From the NCBI GenBank assembly GCA_003139975.1, contig PLHN01000107.1, forward strand, positions 1-15,027: a DNA stretch of 15,027 bases, given 5' to 3'. The translations under genes and the position numbers were made by a program. Source of the stretch: Acidobacteriaceae bacterium (GTDB lineage: Bacteria; Acidobacteriota; Terriglobia; Terriglobales; Acidobacteriaceae). A model generated the notes under the pieces. It did not search any database. It saw nothing but the letters and a program-made list of their open reading frames with translations, and was not told the origin of the DNA. This document shows, in pieces, positions 11,636 to 15,027 of this stretch (the stretch's first letter is position 1; every line of letters begins with the position of its first letter).

Positions 11636-12511
11636 TTAGGCGGTGCTGGCGCCGATCACACGCAGCGCGCCCGGAACTACCGAGATTTCCGCTGGAGTCT
11701 CGCACACAAACTCTCCGTCAGCGTAAATCTCGATCGGCGCTTCCGTCTCCACGCCAACACGTTCCGCCTTTGAGTATTCAACTTTCGACGAACGCAGGTG
11801 CTGCCCGAAATACACCGTCGGAAACATGCTAACGAGTTCAAGAGGATTCATCGGCCAGATCCGGCAGATATCGAGCTGCCCGTCGGAGGGGTCGGCTCGC
11901 GGCGCGATTCGCATGCCGTCGCCGTAGAACTGCGTGTTGGCAAAAGCTGCCAGCAAAGTGAGTCGTGATTTCTCTTCGTGAGTTTCATCAGTCCCATTCC
12001 AGCGGGTCAGCTTCATCCGGCAAGCAGGGAGTTTGACGAGCGCCGGCAGGAGCGCGAGCGCATAGCCGCCGTGCCCGCGCAGCCAGCGCGGCATCCGGTT
12101 GGCGCGGCGGGCGGTAATGGAATCCAGCCCGCACGCGGCCACGCAGCAGAAGTGACGCTCAACTTCAGGTGAAGAGTGATGACGAACAACGCCTAGATCA
12201 ATCGCGCGAGCTTGAAGCCTTCCCGATACAAAATCTTGCCAGGCTTTCAGCGAGTCGCGCGCCGACCGCAAGCGCAAGGCGCGGGCAAAGTCGTTGCCGC
12301 TTCCTGAGGGCACAACGAGCAGCGGAAGTCCTAACCGTACCAGCGCGCCGAGATGCCGATGAATGGTACCGTCGCCGCCGAAAATTACGACTGCGTCGGC
12401 GTCCCCCGTCGTTGTAGGCAGCCCCTCGATCCAAGCCGTCGACGAACCAACCTGAAATGGCTCGAGATCGGCAGGCGAGGTTCCCAATCCCAATATGGCA
12501 GCAGCGCGCAT
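11636..12511 (-). CDS. Diacylglycerol kinase-family lipid kinase (DagK/YegS/LCB5-like)
   Basis: The product (291 aa from ATG 12511) has the catalytic-domain signature VVIFGGDGTIHRHL (GGDGT at residues 45-49) and the downstream VVPSGSGNDFARAL nucleotide-binding loop, both diagnostic of the family. A later QFYGDGMRIAPRADPSDGQLD block and IYADGEFV near the end match the C-terminal beta-sandwich domain. Such enzymes phosphorylate diacylglycerol or related lipids at the membrane using ATP, recycling lipid for phospholipid synthesis; substrate cannot be told from sequence. A TTG at 12565 would add 18 residues. Neither start has a Shine-Dalgarno sequence, and 12511 fits family N-termini better. Confidence 0.9.
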   Translation of the reverse strand: MRAAAILGLGTSPADLEPFQVGSSTAWIEGLPTTTGDADAVVIFGGDGTIHRHLGALVRLGLPLLVVPSGSGNDFARALRLRSARDSLKAWQDFVSGRLQARAIDLGVVRHHSSPEVERHFCCVAACGLDSITARRANRMPRWLRGHGGYALALLPALVKLPACRMKLTRWNGTDETHEEKSRLTLLAAFANTQFYGDGMRIAPRADPSDGQLDICRIWPMNPLELVSMFPTVYFGQHLRSSKVEYSKAERVGVETEAPIEIYADGEFVCETPAEISVVPGALRVIGASTA

Positions 12512-12587
12512 GATAGTCGGTTTCAGGCTTTTGGCATTAGGCGCAAAAGGTGAGCCGAGAACCAAGAGCTAAAAGCCCAAAGCCGGC

Positions 12588-14225
12588 TCACTTCAAGCAC
12601 TTCTCCATAAACTCCACCAGATCCTTCTTCATCTTGTCGTGTTCCGTACGGTCCACATACACCATGTGACCGGAGCCATAAGTCGCATAGGAAATATTCT
12701 GCCGGTACTCTGGATCCAGATCCAGGTGATCCATGGTCCAGTTAGCGGCCGCGAAAGGCGTAGCTAAGTCGTAATACCCTTCCATGACGAGCACCTTCAT
12801 ATAGGGATCTTTGATCATCGCCGACCGCAAGCCTCCGGCCGTACTTGGAAATCCGTGCTCCGCGTTTCCCCAATCCCACTTCTCGAATTCCGGCTGGTCG
12901 TAGGCGAATACACGGTAAGGCATGTCCGTTTTGTAGTTCAGTTCGGTGCGCAGATAGTTATTGAAGGAGGAAGTATAAGGCGGCAGGATGGCCCCACTGG
13001 TCGGATCATAGAAACGGTCGCCAGGATTTGCGCTCGCGAAGCGCCCATCCAGGCGCCCGACGACGAGCTTTTGATCGAGCAACAATTCGCGCGTAAACGT
13101 CGGCACATCGATGCGCAAGTTGTGGGCTTCGATCACGTCGGGTCGAAGCCCGGTATAGCGGGCGAGTTGCTCGCGGATCTTCCCGTGTTCCTCAGGGCTC
13201 ATGGCGTCGCCCTTGGCGAGCGCGAGCGCATAGTCGTTCAGTGACCAGCGCACTGCTTCCTCGCGGGCCTTAGTTATGTCGGAAGTTAAGTCGGCGGGCA
13301 ACTTGTGGTGGTAACCGGCGATCATGGTGAAGGTCGGCACCAGTAAGTAGTAAGGTAAGTCGTTCGAGTTATTCCATTCCAGCGTCTGGAAATCCACGGC
13401 CATCGAAAGCAGTGTTACGCCGTTGAATGAAATACCGTGATCGGCAAGATAGCCCGAAATGCCCGCCGCCCGGGTTGTGCCATAGCTCTCGCCTAGCAGA
13501 AACAGAGGCGAGGTCCAGCGCTCGTAACGGGAGAGATAGAGGCGGATGAATTCTCCGAAGGCCTGCACGTCGCCCTTTACTCCGAGAAATTTCTTCGTGA
13601 GTTCCATGTTCGCGGCGCGCGAGTAGCCGGTGGACATGGCATCGACCATCACGATGTCGCTGCGGTCGAGGAGCGTGTCAGGATTGTCTTCCAGGCGATA
13701 CGGGGCCGCGGGCATGAAGCCGTTCTGCTGCAGCACCACGCGCTTTGGGCCTAGCGCGCCCATGTGCAGCCAGACAGAAGCCGAACCTGGCCCGCCGTTG
13801 AAGGCAAAGGTCAACGGGCGTTTCCCCGCATCCTGCCCGTCCAGCGTATAGGCGACGAAGAACATTTCGGCTTCGATTTTGCCGTCGCCGCGTTTCAGCG
13901 GAAGTCTTCCGGCGGTCGCCGTGTAGTTGAGCGTCTTTCCATTCAGTGAGATCTGGTGATGCGTGACGACGGGCGGTATCTCCGAAACGTCGTAGTGCTC
14001 TTCCTTGTCGGTCGCTTCCTCGGACTTCGCGCCCTCTGCAGGCTTGCCGCTTTCAGGCTTGGCGGTCTCGCTCGCCTTGTCGGAAGCCGTGACCGGTTTC
14101 TTGTTCTTGTCTTTTTGCGAAGCTGACTGCTTCGCGTTATCAGGAGTCTCGTTCGATTGATCCTGCTGGGCCGTGGCCAGCGGCATCATCCATAAAGCGA
14201 AAAGCAACACTGCCAGAACTTTCAT
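12588..14225 (-). CDS. Secreted S10 serine carboxypeptidase-like protein
   Basis: This 545-aa protein has a signal peptide at residues 1-19 (VLAVLLFALWMMPLATA), so it acts outside the cytoplasm. A Lys/Glu/Ser/Ala-rich, presumably disordered linker covers about 21-78. The alpha/beta-hydrolase domain carries the oxyanion-hole motif FNGGPGS (142-148), nucleophile Ser247 in GESYG, Asp486 in GYYDLATP and His520 in GSGHMVY, a complete S10 triad. The family removes C-terminal amino acids from peptides, usually at acidic pH. The segment before the nucleophile reads VDAMSTGYS where carboxypeptidases usually have a VD.P.GTG(F/Y)S form. It lies 76 nt upstream of the lipid kinase on the same strand. Confidence 0.92.
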   Translation of the reverse strand: MKVLAVLLFALWMMPLATAQQDQSNETPDNAKQSASQKDKNKKPVTASDKASETAKPESGKPAEGAKSEEATDKEEHYDVSEIPPVVTHHQISLNGKTLNYTATAGRLPLKRGDGKIEAEMFFVAYTLDGQDAGKRPLTFAFNGGPGSASVWLHMGALGPKRVVLQQNGFMPAAPYRLEDNPDTLLDRSDIVMVDAMSTGYSRAANMELTKKFLGVKGDVQAFGEFIRLYLSRYERWTSPLFLLGESYGTTRAAGISGYLADHGISFNGVTLLSMAVDFQTLEWNNSNDLPYYLLVPTFTMIAGYHHKLPADLTSDITKAREEAVRWSLNDYALALAKGDAMSPEEHGKIREQLARYTGLRPDVIEAHNLRIDVPTFTRELLLDQKLVVGRLDGRFASANPGDRFYDPTSGAILPPYTSSFNNYLRTELNYKTDMPYRVFAYDQPEFEKWDWGNAEHGFPSTAGGLRSAMIKDPYMKVLVMEGYYDLATPFAAANWTMDHLDLDPEYRQNISYATYGSGHMVYVDRTEHDKMKKDLVEFMEKCLK

Positions 14226-14257
14226 GGCGCCCCCGCGAAAAATGAATTCGGATGAGC

Positions 14258-14266
14258 ATGATAGCA
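14258..14266 (-). promoter_or_regulatory. Candidate extended -10 promoter of the S10 gene
   Basis: The minus strand reads TGCTATCAT: 5/6 match to TATAAT with the TGn extension. Transcription would start near 14251, leaving a leader of about 26 nt. The -35 region (CGAAAA) is poor. Confidence 0.35.
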
Positions 14267-14370
14267 GTTTCGGGGCGCTTTTTTCGCTAGTCCACCTTCA
14301 GCGGCACCGCGACCGGCCCGATGCAGCCTGCTCAGATTGTCGCGAACATCATCGCAGACCGGAAATCGCG

Positions 14371-15027
14371 CTACAGCTTCAGTACGGCCTGAACAGTCCC
14401 TTCGTCGATATCGGCTTCGAGATAGAAGCCGAGTTTCTTGCAGATCGCTTGCATCTCACGGTTCTCGGAAAGGATGGTCGAGACCACGGTCGCGAGCTTT
14501 TCATCGCGCGCGACTTCAATCAGGCGCTGATAGAGCAACGTGCCCAGTCCCAAGTGCTGGAAGCGGTCGTCGACGAGCACGGCCATTTCGCCCTCGTCCC
14601 TTCCACGCAGGCGGCTCAACCGGCCAATGGCAATGATCTCAGGCTCACCGTCCTCTTTCTTGTGTTCGGCGGCCAGAGCCATTTCGCGGTCGTAATCGAT
14701 AAAGCAGATGCGCTGCAAGCGTTCATGCGCAGTGCGTTGGCTAAGTTTCAGAGGCTGGAAGTAGCGCAGGTATACCGTTCGTTCCGATAAGGCCTGGTGC
14801 AGCTTGATCAGGAGCGGCTCGTCTTCCGGCCGAATGGGCCGCACCAGAACTTCTTCGCCAGTCTTGATCGTGGCCGGGCGCACATAGCGCTGCGGATAGG
14901 GGCGAATGGCGAGACGCGGAATATCTTCTTTCTTCGTGGCCTGCGGATAGACGACGATACGTGCGTCCAGTGCTATTAGGCGATCCGGCGAGGCCAGCAG
15001 CGGATTGATGTCGATTTCCTTGATCCA
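14371..15027 (-). CDS. Acyl-CoA synthetase (NDP-forming)/GNAT acetyltransferase, C-terminal part (Pat-type)
   Basis: The frame is open to the window edge at 15027, so the 5' end is missing. The first residues, IKEIDINPLLASPDRLIALD, are the conserved end of the ATP-grasp subdomain of NDP-forming acyl-CoA synthetases. After a short linker (RLAIRPYP) comes a full GNAT domain: VRPIRPEDEPLLIKLHQAL, SERTVYLRYF, and the acetyl-CoA loop LVDDRFQHLGLGTLLYQRLI, ending TILSENREMQAICKKLGFYLE. This order is that of Pat-type protein lysine acetyltransferases, which modify acyl-CoA synthetases and other metabolic enzymes. In such proteins the synthetase half is often catalytically inactive and ligand-sensing; that half is outside the window. 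Confidence 0.9.
   Translation of the reverse strand, partial: WIKEIDINPLLASPDRLIALDARIVVYPQATKKEDIPRLAIRPYPQRYVRPATIKTGEEVLVRPIRPEDEPLLIKLHQALSERTVYLRYFQPLKLSQRTAHERLQRICFIDYDREMALAAEHKKEDGEPEIIAIGRLSRLRGRDEGEMAVLVDDRFQHLGLGTLLYQRLIEVARDEKLATVVSTILSENREMQAICKKLGFYLEADIDEGTVQAVLKL

Overview
The window looks like a chromosomal segment of an Acidobacteriota bacterium, probably class Terriglobia. The evidence is indirect: fairly GC-rich DNA, a Cys/His small protein of a type I associate with that phylum, secreted proteins with Gly/Asn/Gln-rich tracts, and short dispersed repeats (CCTGAGCGAAGTCGAAGG type, a CTCGGCG-triplet cassette, and hairpins with variable stems). No 16S or other decisive marker is present, so the assignment is an inference.

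Layout. 1-399 is the 3' end of asparaginyl-tRNA synthetase (+), then a small two-helix membrane protein (557-787). 788-2490 is a repeat-rich, gene-poor island. It holds two full copies of a ~102-nt hairpin-plus-cassette repeat, a third copy broken by what looks like an insertion-sequence end and by a 24-nt repeat, a candidate minus-strand small RNA with promoter and terminator, a ParE-type toxin/antitoxin pair (minus) with a possibly leaderless promoter, and a 218-bp AT-rich element with interleaved inverted repeats. That element lies just before a small Cys/His + AT-hook protein (2491-2964). A fourth cassette copy runs into the start of an arginase gene (3109-4050) and seems to supply its ribosome-binding site.

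From 4159 to 8915 the protein genes are on the minus strand: two secreted low-complexity proteins, a DksA/TraR zinc-finger regulator and a PlsC-type acyltransferase. Between the last two lies a decayed ISNCY-like transposase fragment on the plus strand. FolC (folate polyglutamylation) sits 45 nt upstream of plsC and may be co-transcribed with it. A plus-strand tRNA with anticodon CAU follows (10710-10785). It shares several features with tRNA-Ile2 (lysidine type), although it would normally be labelled Met. After a small hypothetical ORF and an ambiguous possibly decayed stretch come three minus-strand genes: a diacylglycerol/lipid kinase, a secreted S10 serine carboxypeptidase-like protein, and the C-terminal end of an acyl-CoA synthetase/GNAT protein (Pat-type lysine acetyltransferase) cut by the window edge.

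Most protein-coding content is ordinary housekeeping. The unusual content is structural: families of short repeats whose complementary stems differ between copies but still pair, nested insertions of one repeat into another, and the structured element upstream of the Cys/His protein. No CRISPR array, prophage or biosynthetic cluster was seen.
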